Origin: Istiophorus platypterus
Taxonomy: Eukaryota; Chordata; Actinopteri; Istiophoriformes; Istiophoridae
Length of the DNA: 64,000 bases
Direction of reading: 5' to 3'
Assembly: GCA_016859345.1 (NCBI GenBank)
Contig: CM029126.1
Span: forward strand, 17,963,027 to 18,027,026
The notes under the pieces are model-generated. The model was given only the letters and a program-made list of their open reading frames with translations, ran no database searches and was not told the origin of the DNA. A program made the translations under genes and the position numbers. Below, in pieces: positions 43,985-55,340 of the stretch; the first letter of the stretch is position 1; every line of letters begins with the position of its first letter.

Positions 43985-46900
43985 AAAGAGAGAGAGAGTT
44001 GGCCATCTACTGATTTTAATCAAATACCATTTAACCTGTCTGACCTCCAAGAGTCATCACACATGGCCAGATCAAGCAGGGTTGTTCTTCTCTCTTGCTC
44101 AGCTTTAGAGGAGCGGGTGTAAAGAGGTTCTCTGTGTAGACTGTTATTTCAACACCTTTTCCTTTAAGAGAAATGCTGGTTTCCACATCATCATCCTTTT
44201 TAATCTCAGATCAAAACAAGTATTGTTTATTTGATAAGACCCAGTCAGAGCACTGTGTAGGTTAAAAGCTTGTGGCTTCAAAAGGGATCAAAAGGATAAT
44301 TCTCATAATAAAAGTTGTCATAAAGTCTACTGACTGATTGGATGAGTGCAGAAAATGGTTGCAAATTACATTAATAAATGAAACATGCAGCATAAATGGG
44401 GGGGGGCAGGTGTTTTTCAATTAGGCATTCAATAACAAATGTATACTTTTAAATATTATTAAATGGTGTGTACTGTATGCAGTGTCCACACTTGACTGCC
44501 CAAGCTGTAATTCAGTTTAGGCAATGAAATTGCTCATCTAGAGGTTTTATTTTTGTCCAAACAACCATTATCAAACAAATAAGTGATACAAATGATTCAG
44601 TCAGACTGTTTATGCACACAAACCTATGCCCAGCGGGAAGCTCACATCAAAGACTACACTTCCCACTCTCTCGGTTAAAGGTCGTCCAATCAGAAATACA
44701 AAATCCATTAATCTTTATTTGAGCAGAAATGGCAGAGACTCCTCTGATGAACTTTTGTTCCAAACTTGTTTTGATCATATTCTAGTAGGTGGCCAGTGTT
44801 TGATTCTATATGTTTGTATATGTTTTTGCCAGTGTGCTGTGTACACTTGCACTGAAGTGGGTAGTAGGTATTATGTGTTGGAATTATTTGTACTTCGAGT
44901 GTGAGGGCGAGGACTAAAGCGTATCCATCAAAATCTATTTACAAGGCATGGGACTTTGAGGAGCAGGCGACGCAAAGGGATTCAATTTTTTCTTCTTCTT
45001 CTTCTTCTTTTTTTTTTTTTTTGAAGGAATAGTACCCACAGTGAAATACCCTGGGGTGTCACACTGTCCTCATTTAAATAAACAGACCCCAACCAGTGGA
45101 TAACTCCTCTGCATGCTTGGGTGTAGCCAGATTGGCTTAGTTAGTGAGCACCCCACACAAGACAACCCAAGGAAAATGAGTTTGGAAATGGAGTGGGGAC
45201 AAAGAGAGGACAGTACATCAGGCCGCCTCTGGATAGCTGTCCGCAAAAGAAAAACATCAAGGCCTCAAACAGCTTTGAAAGGAAAAACTAAAACCGTGAT
45301 TGATGTGGAAAAGGATGTTGGATGTCAACTGTTTGACAGACTACATTTGGTAAAAGTTCACAAATTTGCAGATAAGCCCCAATATAAACATGGGGCGCAC
45401 CAGTAGAAACAATGATCATGGCCTTCAGGAATAGTCAGGCTACTATCTGTTTATAAAGTCCATTTTTGGATGGATAGGTTTGAAACATTATACGAACAAG
45501 GCCAATCTTACAGTGTGTGTAAATTCTGAAGGAAAAATTCTACTAGCACTCTCTGAGAGGGGTAAGAGTACTGAAAACAAGCCTTGGTTTGCTCCTAGGG
45601 GTCTTGCTAAATGGACACAGTCTTTAGATTGTAAGACAAAGAAATGGGGATGGGGAGAGAGTGAAAGAGATAAGGGAAGGAGACAGGAGCATGACGGAGA
45701 GGAAAAAAGAAAGGGAAGAAAGAGAGAAAGGGGATGGAGATGAAGAAATAGAGACAGACTCTTCCTTCATCTTTTCGGCCATTGTGGGGGATGGCGGGGG
45801 GGGGGGGGGGTATTTGGCAGGGGCCGTCTCACAGACTGAATTCATCAGCCCCTATAACTTCAACTTGCCCATAAAGTATTTATGAATCCTCGGATAGTAA
45901 TCAGCTGCATCCATTTCCTGAAGAAGAAAGGACAACTGATGTCTGTTAAACAGCCCAAAGGGACTGACCTCAGCTCCCATCACATGGGTACAGAACAGGG
46001 ACACACATACACATACAGGCATGTATGCAGATACTGTATGTTCGCAATGTGTGCACACTCAAACACAGACACACAAACACACAGATACACACAGATAAAA
46101 AACTCCCACTTATAACCTTTTCTCCTCCACACAACTTGTATTTGAAATGGTAACTACTGTGACCACCGGTTTCTTTCTGCATTCAAAAAAGAAAGACAAA
46201 GTAAAGAAATGTTACATTGAATCAGTTTTGATCGATTTTACTGAGTTATAATTGGAAACAAAGGGCTGCTTTTGATAGTTGATGTATAAAATAGACAAAT
46301 TTTTCAGCAATATTGTTGGAATCAGATGAGAAAGATCAAATATGTAGGTTATATATGCAAGGGTAACAGGTCTGGTTATTGATTCAGGATGTGCAGAAAA
46401 ATCAGATGTATCCCAGCCATAGAAACCCTGACAAAAAGCAATACATTTATTGGACAGATCTGAATGTGAATAGTTTGAGTTTTGATTCTTCTGATAATTT
46501 CGTATACTAGTCAATATAATCACAGAATTAGGACAAATGAACAAGAAATAACTGAATGATGATAGATTCTCTCAAAGCCAATTAAGAAAACTCAATTAAA
46601 AAGTGCTGCATTGACATACAAAAAAAGGATTCATAATCCTAACGTACAACTTTCTATTATTAGATCCCAAGCAATATATTAATTATAAATGCAAATTTCA
46701 TATGCATTGAGTGTCTATAAAAAGCTACCGTGTACACTTGAACATGCATACATTCTCTTGTTCTTTCCGTCTGCCTCTCACTCTTTCAATCACAGTAGGT
46801 AGCAGATAATTAGCATAGAACGATGTTTTTTTGTACTCACAACCTCCTCCAAGTTTGGGATCTAGCTGCATGAAGTGGAGAGAACTCAAGTGCCTTATCT

Positions 46901-48639
46901 GGCATTGCCAATGTTTTCACAGCTGACCATTCCTTTCTTTTTTCCTGACTATCGTCTTTCAGGCTCTGCTCGGATTCCATTCCTCACACATCAGAACGGA
47001 CACATTCATCTTAAGGATGACATCTGTGGTGAATTTCTCAATAACCTAATAGTCACTCAGCACAGGAGGGACTAGGGAGAGGGTTACGATGGTGGGGAAT
47101 AGGGGATTATGACATATAAAATGCTAAACCCTGCTAGGTGGGTGTGGGGCGGTTGCGCACAAAGTTCAAATTTGGTAATTCAAGCTAATGTGGTTTGTGG
47201 TCCTCCAGAGGCTGGACCATAATCCATGGCATGATACGTTCAAGCCCAGATATGTAATACGTTTTACTAAGGCCATAGGTTCCATATAATATCATTAGCT
47301 TTCAGTTAACACAAGAATTCGTAGGAGAAGCAAGTGTTCGTTTACTTTCCTCTCAAGAAAAGGCTGTTAAAGCCAAAAGTAACACCACATTGTGCATTGT
47401 AGGAACACGTGTCATGCACTGAAATGCTTATGTTGGTCTTACTGCCATGGTTACAGGGTGGATTGTATTTCTTCTCTATTCTCACACCAGACATACAGTG
47501 CATCGTTTTTTCTCAGTAGTTTTAAGTCAACCATTGTCAAATTGTACAAAAATATTACAAATCTACAGTTTATAAAGCTATTTAATAATGTAAAATGCCA
47601 CACCCTGACACACTGTCTCTTAAAACAGTGTTTTAAGAGAACCATCTTTTGCCCCAATGCTTATATATGATTTGTATCTGCCATGATCTATATGGTGTGG
47701 ATGATGTGCTTTGAAGGGACCCATCAGTCACTTAATCTAAAAGAAAATAGCAGTGGCAGATATCTCCCTCTCTTCAAGACAAACCAGAGAGAGAGAGAGA
47801 GAGAGAAGGAGAGAGGGGGATTCAAAGCAGAGCAAAATCAGCTCCTCTCAGAGATGGAGAGGGTGGTTTAGAGAGGGGATTAAGGCGCTCTCTCACTGTG
47901 GAGCCAGCTTTTATAAGGTACATCATATTACTTCAGCTTCACACTTTCATAGATATATCATCATCTGCCTCCCACCAAAGCCTTTCTGTTATGCCTGTGC
48001 ATTCTCTCTCAAACAAGATTAATACTTAAACACTTGGTGTGTGAGGAAACATAGTGACAGTAAGCTGACAGTACCTACTGTATGTAAAGCTTATACTCAA
48101 TTCAATATCTTGTTTAATGTGTGACCCTGTGGAGATCGTACTGCAATGCACCCCTCCATATCAGCACTTGTATAAAACCGTGCGTATTAACTTACAACTG
48201 TATTACTCAATATTTTAAATATATAGTATTCTGATTTTTTTCTGTTTAATGCTGCTGGTGAACATGACGCTGTAATGTGTTATACATTTGCAACAACTTT
48301 GTGCTTCCACTGATGCACTGCTGTGTCTTTTGAAAAGTTATTGGATGTATTTAACAAGAGCATGGAAAGAGAAAGAAATCAAACTTACTGTGAAATGGAG
48401 AGTCTGTAACTGCTGCTCATTCATCTCTTAATCTGTTTAGAGCAGGTTAGACGAAGAGGAATAATGCAGAGGTTGTATCTTTGAATTAAGACACATTTTT
48501 GGTCTTGACTCTGTACATCCCCCTAATGACCTGCGAGAGACCACTCTTTATTTTTGCACCAATTAAAAAAGGAGAACCCCAACAAAGATAATTTGTAAAA
48601 AATATATATATATTTATATAGATATATGGTCTTTCATGT
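43985..48639. other. Non-coding desert DNA with simple repeats
   Basis: No gene is seen. Features are a CTT/T run at 44985-45022, purine-rich DNA at about 45650-45750, a 15-G run at 45796-45810, CA-rich DNA at about 46000-46095, an 11-bp perfect hairpin at 47616-47640 and a GA run at about 47787-47818. The 97-codon frame at 45113-45406 has no recognisable domain. Confidence 0.65.
47616..47640. repeat. Perfect 11-bp hairpin
   Basis: Arms TCTCTTAAAAC (47616-47626) and GTTTTAAGAGA (47630-47640) with a 3-base AGT loop. It is not followed by a T run and lies in gene-free DNA. Confidence 0.85.
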
Positions 48640-49020
48640 CAAGTCAGTGTCCTAGAGTAAGATTAGGGCTGCTGTGAACATGTTTGACTAGTCAGTTCAT
48701 TGCCTGGGGAGAGTCCCCAGGCAAAATCCATACTCTGAGTCCAGGGCTGCCTTTAGAAGCAAGCCACAGAAATGATTAGTGCTGCTCAGCTGAAAGGCAC
48801 AAAGGGGCCCGTTGGCTGGCCCTGAAAGTTTCAAAGTGAAACCGGTACACCTTGAGTCTGTGTTAATTGATCACAGGCGCATTATCTTGCCTGTTCAAGG
48901 CTTAATTTGCCCTCTGAATCAACACCTTTTGTCGACTACTGCAGTCATTTGTTGGAAGGGGAAAAAAGGATCACTACAGCTTAATCATTCCAAGCAGGTG
49001 TGAGTCCCAGCCAATTTTCT
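48640..49020. promoter_or_regulatory. Candidate conserved block containing a perfect hairpin
   Basis: Long unique stretch with TGTTAATTGATCACAGGCGC at about 48861, GGGGCCCGTTGGCTGGCCC and CTTTTGTCGACTACTGC. Near its left side an 11-bp perfect inverted repeat (48700-48710 and 48714-48724) surrounds GAG. Homeodomain cores are frequent. The 63-codon frame at 48812-49003 matches no family. Confidence 0.38.
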
Positions 49021-50725
49021 AATCCCTTTTGTCATTTAGTCTTCTCATACGGGTTGTGTTTTTAGAATGTGTTTCATTACACGGAGTGGAATTAAGTGCC
49101 TTATTTCAGTATGAGGAATGAACATTATAGAAAATAAAACAGGAATGGAATGTGCTGTTGTAAGGAAGTACATGGGTTTACTAGGAAGTTCAAATTTGTC
49201 AGAAAGGCAGAAGATATGATATTGGTGACCTGGTATAAATACTAGTTTTTGTTAGTGTTGGTACCCAAAAAACATCAAGATTCAAAATTGCAGTATCTGT
49301 ATATATGTTTGTGCTTGTGTTTTTAAATAAATGATAGATGTAAATAAGATAAAAGCATATTTGCCGTATAAAAATACAACACAATACAATCAGCATTTCA
49401 ACAGTAGGCATTTTTTATTTAATCTAGGATTCTGACACTTAATGCATCTTTGCTTCAGAAGATCAGAAATCCATGAATACATAAAGTCAGAAAAATAATA
49501 TGAAAAACCTAAGAATAAAGCCCTCATGTAGCTCACTGACAATGGTAATACATATATATATATATATATATATTATTTGCCATTATACTATCCAAACCTA
49601 TTTTACTTTCAAGCCATAAAAAAATGTTGAATCTTGTACATGATGCATGTTATTCAAAGCTATGTCAAATGGATAGGACTTATTTTCATTCAAATTGAAA
49701 TAATATTGCAATCTTAGTGGAATATTGATGTGGCAGATAAGCCTTTGCAGTAAGTAGCCAGAAGAATACATTTCAGACACTTCAGACTACCAAAAAGAGT
49801 CAAGCTCTCCTGATAGAAATTAGGATCAAATGACTGTAAAAGCTGTGGTGCACCTACCCTGTCTTTTTCCTGTAGTTAGGGATGACAGGATTATTAGCAA
49901 GGAAAACTGTAGCAAAACGTGCAAAAAACTAGTGCATTACAGGGGGGAAAAAAGTTTAATTTGGATACCTAAAACAATTTACTGACGCAATTTATTTGCA
50001 TTAAGATTTAGTGGAAACACAGAGCCAGCACTGAATAGACACACACATTTAGCTTATAACTTTTGGGGCTTAATTTCGGTTCAACTCCCAACTTCTGCTC
50101 TTTATCCTTTCATGTGCATGATTCCTGCATCTCTTTATCATAATAAAGCAGGATTCCCTTACAAATAAATCTTATTATATTAAACACATGTGTTTTTCTC
50201 TCAGTACTTGGAAGGCCTTTGACAAGGTGTTAGATGCCATTTGTGACTCATAGCCTGATTCCATACGACACGGCTGGCTTACTACAGTAAACTCAACTCA
50301 CTATGCATTCACTCTGAGATAAGAACGTTATCAACACCCTGGTGTCTGTGCAATGAGGGTGATTAGAAGACATATAGTACAAACACTTCCATTTTGACTT
50401 CAGAAATCTTACCTCCACCCATTTGTAGCTGCACAAATCTATCACAGGGGGGGATCAGCTGAGGGAAATGTGTATTTCATTTCAGTTGCTGTCCCCATTC
50501 TTAATGGGTAGCCATCCAGAGAGAATGAAATGATTGATTTTTGTCATCCTGAATGAGGATAAATGAATGGAAGCTAAATCTTCCATGAGGAGGAGGTGGA
50601 AGAGGAGTAGCAGGAGAAGGAAGGACAGGGAGGGTGAGGGCTGGGGTGGGGGGCTTAGCTTTCCTCACACGTCTGGCTAGACGGAAACTCAGCAAACCTA
50701 TACACCAGTAACAGGGGAAAAAGAA

Positions 50726-50727
<2 letters not shown>
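49021..50727. other. Non-coding desert DNA
   Basis: No gene is seen. AT-rich, with a TA repeat at 49551-49573 and a purine-rich tract at about 50585-50650. Confidence 0.7.
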
Positions 50728-50777
<50 letters not shown>

Positions 50778-50795
50778 CTGAGAAATATTGTTTGT

Positions 50796-50845
<50 letters not shown>

Positions 50846-50850
50846 GTGCG
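50728..50850. repeat. Two adjacent (GT)n microsatellites
   Basis: Perfect GT repeats at 50728-50776 and about 50792-50850, separated by ACTGAGAAATATTG. Frames of 66-125 codons here are Thr-His repeats and not genes. Confidence 0.96.
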
Positions 50851-50984
50851 TGCACTCCACATGCACGTGCGTGTTCACTTATACTTTGCTTCTAAGGTTA
50901 CCTAATGAAATATTGATGGGAGATGTGGGAAGTGCGGGGGGTGGGCTGGCTGGGGGTTGGTGGTGGTGTTGGAACTGTAACTGC

Positions 50985-51110
50985 TGCTTCCTGTAGCTTG
51001 GGACATCTCTGTCACTCTGGATCTCGGCGAGACAGCCCTGCCCTAATTTAATCTGACTCTGAATGAGTCTGTATCACAGGAGGTAAAAAATGTGAACTTA
51101 CTGCACCATT
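50985..51110. promoter_or_regulatory. Candidate short conserved block
   Basis: Unique sequence with GGATCTCGGCGAGACAGCCC, CCTAATTTAATCTGAC and GAATGAGTCTG (AP-1-like TGAGTC). It lies directly after a G-rich GGT tract and before purine-rich DNA. Confidence 0.28.
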
Positions 51111-51329
51111 AAGAGGACCAAAGAGAGACCGAGAGAATGAGAGGGGGAGAGGGCTAGAAAGAGAGGGAGAGAGAGAAAAGCTGGTGTTAAAATATACAGC
51201 CAAAACATTTCAAACGCATCATAATCAATATTTAACACCACCTGTCAAAGATGTCAAATATATACTTTTAAAATGTGACAGAACAATGAGCTTATTGTAT
51301 ATACGACACAGCACTGTTCAGGCTATTAT

Positions 51330-52025
51330 AATGTTTGAATGATGTTATACTGCAAGCGTGACTCGGCTAATGGACTGAGATATATCCTGGGATTCTTTTC
51401 ATGATTAGATGCAGCTTAGTAGTTTCCCGTGAAAAAATGGCGAACTGTGAACTGTCTGACAGTGACGAGTTGTTCTACAGAGTGCCTTCTACATAATTAC
51501 CTGCCTCTGACACCATTTAGTGTGTCCATCTAACCACAAAACCTAAGGCAGAGGTCTTCTTATAACTATCATGAGCCACTTCGTTTGAATCCAGTGCAGC
51601 TATTTTTTTTCCGATCCAGCTTTGCTCTGTACTATAAGGCTATAGAGGCGTTACATTTACTTACTAATGATCTCTCCAAACAGCTGTGTCTGTAAAGGTG
51701 TGCGATGGGTAGAGACAAATGTAAAAAAAGCAACATATGATTTTTTTTAGTCCTTGAAATGCTGTAAAATGTGCAGCCAAGAACAAACCACTGAGCTCGA
51801 GAGCAGAAATTAAATTAATAAGTTTGGCTCACAATGCTATTTCATTACTCCTTCAAACTAATTAATTTCATGAGCCGGTTTCCCAGCTTCTTGTGTTAGT
51901 AGCTAACATGTTTTATCCGGGTCCTTGTTTCCACTGTGTCTCACTAGCTGGATAACTTCCGAAGTAGAGCTGTGGGTAAATAGTGCAGCTCCTGTGACTT
52001 CAACCGACGGATACTGGAATGTTTT
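51330..52025. promoter_or_regulatory. Candidate regulatory region, two blocks
   Basis: The first block (about 51330-51660) has GACTCGGCTAATGGAC, CATGATTAGATGC and CTGTCTGACAGTGACGAG. The second (about 51780-52025) has GAAATTAAATTAATAAG and AAACTAATTAATTTCATGAGC, then GGATAACTTCCG. AT-core homeodomain sites are packed in both. No open frame crosses either block. Confidence 0.33.
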
Positions 52026-52899
52026 TCATGTATTCATATAAAATGAGGCAAATGTAGTACACCATTTATACTGAAATTAGATATTAGCCTAATGACCAGC
52101 CAAAAACCATTCTGAATGACATCCACAATTATTACACAGTAAGTCACATGCAACTGCCAAACTAAATGAGACACATGCTTTGCAAAATGTGAACATGGTG
52201 TTCTGATTTGTTTGGCATTCACAAATGCCAAAAGTCATCTCAGTACTCATCTTTGCAGCAGAGATATGTGAATGTGCCAACCTGAGCAAAATTAGGTCTT
52301 TGGGGAATGAGATTGATTTTTATCTTATCCCTCAGTTTGTGTGTAGCAGGCTTTTGGAATAATCTGCTAAAAATCTACTAGTACAAATATTTTTCATATT
52401 CCATTCTCAAGTGCTTCTCTATCTTAGCAAGCCAATCATAAGAGCCTTTTAAGCTTCTCTTCAGAATAAACATATCTAACCCATCCATTTTCACTCACAC
52501 ATTCACTCACACATTAGACTGTTTTTTTATAAACCAATACCCAAGAAAAATAGAATTAATAGTTTATATTTATCAGACCTCTTATCAGAGTGGCAAAATG
52601 TATTCAACAACAGTAAACACTATGTTTTCTCCTTGCTATCTCTGCTAACATGATGACGGCTAGCGTGCACTAATCTTGTAAAGTCAACCTTTTAAAAGGG
52701 AAGAGGCGGTGGATGAAGCTGGGAGAAAAAAGGCTGGACAGACAGTTATGTACAGGATTGTAGCCATGCTAGGAGCTGCCCCTGTCCATATCCAATGTAA
52801 GGTTATAGGAATATCATAATCCCTCCTCTGAGCTCCTTTGCGCCGAAGATGATGACTAAATTTCCAGTGTCTTATCACACACTCCCAGACTGGAACTAG

Positions 52900-53065
52900 T
52901 ACAAGGGGTTCTGAGGGAGGAACCCAGCATGAAAAGTGCTGTGAATGAGATGATCAGATTAGCAGTGGCTATTGGATTTGTTTGTGGTGGATGCAATCGG
53001 AGCGAAGCAGGCGTTGTTCAAAATGCCCATGGAGATGCAAAGCCTCCTCCGATCCTTTCACCCAT
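52900..53065. promoter_or_regulatory. Candidate conserved block
   Basis: Balanced sequence with GATGATCAGATTAGCAGTGG, GGATGCAATCGGAGCGAAGC and CCCATGGAGATGCAAAGC. It ends at an AATA/T-run segment. Confidence 0.32.
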
Positions 53066-53172
53066 AAAAAAATAAATAAATACTCTTCTTGTTTTTTTTT
53101 TTCAGGAGTGTAATGTAGGGTGCTCCTGCAGGGGTAGGGGGGGTATGAGTTGGGGGAAACAAATTTAACACT

Positions 53173-53552
53173 TCAGGAGCTTGGGGGTGGGGGGCTGTGT
53201 GTTTTCTCAGGTGGGTGGATGCTGGACTGCTTCATGTGGTGAGACAAGTGGGATTGACTGGCGGTATTCAGCAGGACGTGGGTTGGTTGAGTGTTGACGG
53301 ACGCCTGCGAGGCAGGGGCTGTGGTGGAAGGCTCTTGAGAAACCTCACCTGAGGCACAGCAAGGCATTGTGGATTCAGAAGAGTCTCCTATGCCATGCTT
53401 GCAGTATGAGGGGCTGGATTGGGGAGGAGACACCATACGGCTCTGCAGATGCCTCTGAGGAAGGCAGAAAAGTAGAGAGGGTGAAGAAGGGGGGGCTGGA
53501 GGGGAAGCGAGAGTTGGCTGATGTGGGGACGAGCTCCCCAAAACCCAGATAA
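53173..53552 (-). other. Open reading frame of unknown status, Ser/Pro-rich
   Basis: A minus-strand frame of about 122 codons ends at 53173. It is not a microsatellite translation and is rich in Ser, Pro, Gln and His, with scattered Cys. It has no ATG at its start (the first codons read from TTG), no recognisable domain and only a weak splice acceptor upstream. I do not recognise it; a chance frame in GC-richer DNA is the simplest reading. Confidence 0.15.
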
Positions 53553-53597
53553 CAGAGAATCTGTCATTGTTCAGTTAGACAGGAAAGAGACCCGAAT

Positions 53598-53629
53598 AAA
53601 GGGATATTCCTTATAGAAAATATCCCTTT
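53598..53629. repeat. Perfect 11-bp inverted repeat
   Basis: Arms AAAGGGATATT (53598-53608) and AATATCCCTTT (53619-53629) flank a 10-base loop CCTTATAGAA. Confidence 0.85.
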
Positions 53630-54952
53630 GAGGTTTCAATGGCAGTATCAATCACTGTAATGACTGTGGGATAGATTCTTAATGATGATGAAGTAAATGC
53701 TATACACTGTATTGAGGAATGGAGGCTATTTCAGAGGGAATTATTGCTGGACTCCTGGGAAAAGATTCTGTGAACAGGAAGAAATCCTGCAGTGCGCACT
53801 TTATTACTTAGTGAACAAATAAATTTGTTTCATCTATATGCCTTGCACTTGGTAATATTTAAGAATATATCCCTTGCTTGTATCATTTAATAAGAGACCA
53901 GCATCACCACAGTATAAAACAAGGCTGCTAAGCACAGTGTCAAATCACGTCAGCTAGATTCAAATGCACGACTCCCTTAAGAATTCAAGTCTTGCAGGCT
54001 TTTTTCCCACATGTTTAATTTTGTTAAGTGACACAAACAGATGTCAATACTGGTCTGTACCACTTACCTTGAATACCTCTTTTTGGACGGCAGACAAAGA
54101 CGTGGCTTTGCTTATATGACATAATACGGCAGTGCACTTTGTACCCCTAAGCAACGTCATTTCAATAGAGAGAAAGCCACTGAGTCAGCTTGAGGAGACA
54201 ATGTCGATAAGGTAATGGCACAGATCAATACCAAAGATTTGCCCCAGATCTTAATTAAAGAAACAACTGCTGATACAAATGATGTTTTCAATGTATTGAT
54301 ATCGCAGGGGCAAAGGGTGGGTTGGCTGAAGTGGAGGAGCTGATCAATGTACTTAACATTAGCATTCCTTTTCATCATGTACCACGATCACTTAATTCTC
54401 CCTTTCCCTCTTGTTCCATCACTCTGTCATTCTCTCTCTCTTTCCAAACGCCTATTCAGAACTATCCGAGGCAGCCCGCATCCCCTCCCCCACCTTACAA
54501 GGTGAACTTGAAGGTCTGCAAGGTTGTGCTTTTATGTGTCTCAACTTCTTGTGGTCACAGAATGTTAAACCAGAGAAAAATCAAAGACACTGTTAAGACC
54601 AACAGCAGGAATCTGGCATCAAGTGTATGAAAATCAATTGTCTTTCACAAGTATTCTCTTTTAATTATACAATAGTAATCTTTGGGAAAAGCTATTTCTC
54701 CCTCTTCAAAATACAGGTTAATGATGTCAAATGATTGAAAGGGAATTTCTGGATTGCTCATATGGAATTTAATCTTTTCTTTGTAATGTTCCCTTGTGTA
54801 TTGTTCTTTGGAAGAACAGGTTTAAAGGAGGAGCCTGTCATGTCTTGGAAAAATGTACAAAAAAGAAAACCCCACACTGTATATTCCTTATGCAGAAACC
54901 AAGACAAGAGAGTCTGTTGTCTCCAGGCAACGGTGATTGAATGAATGAATAA

Positions 54953-54991
<39 letters not shown>

Positions 54992-55049
54992 CTTCAGATG
55001 CTGTAGTCTCTTGTGAATGTAAAACAATAATTATTAAACGGGAAGCTGA
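53630..55049. other. Non-coding desert DNA
   Basis: No gene is seen. The 102-codon frame at 54322-54630 lacks any domain. An AATA tetranucleotide repeat occupies 54938-54991. Confidence 0.68.
54938..54991. repeat. (AATA)n / (AATG)n microsatellite
   Basis: Three AATG-type units followed by about ten AAAT units. The opposite strand reads as a Phe-Ile-Tyr-Leu periodic frame, an artefact. Confidence 0.94.
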
Positions 55050-55340
55050 ATTGATGGATCCCATTAAAGCTTAAACAAAGTCTCCAGAGACCTGGCAGCA
55101 CAAACAGTCCAAAGTCAATAGTGTGATTCCCCAGGTATCCCTGACCAGGACCCAGTTTAAAGAGACATCAATCTGAGATGTCAGTTCCCAGCTAATGAAG
55201 CTAGAGCGGATCAATATTCAAGATACTCCTACTCCCTTAAATGAAGTACTAATGCTTGTAGAGATCTCACCACATGGGTTTCCCACCGAGAGGTTTTGTC
55301 TTAACTGGGTAGAGTCATGTCCCATTATGACAGTCTGGTT
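55050..55340. promoter_or_regulatory. Candidate conserved block
   Basis: Unique sequence with GATCCCATTAAAGCTTAAAC, GTTTAAAGAGACATCAATC, CAGCTAATGAAGCTAGAGCGG and GGATCAATATTC. No open frame. Repeat-free between the AATA repeat and an AT desert. Confidence 0.32.

Noticed and set aside
45113..45160. tRNA-like A-box (TGGCTTAGTTAGTGAGCAC), possible SINE
   Set aside because: No B-box (GGTTCGAATCC type) follows at a suitable distance and no terminal A-rich tail or duplication is seen.
50501..50878. 125-codon minus-strand frame
   Set aside because: It is mostly a Thr-His translation of the GT microsatellites.
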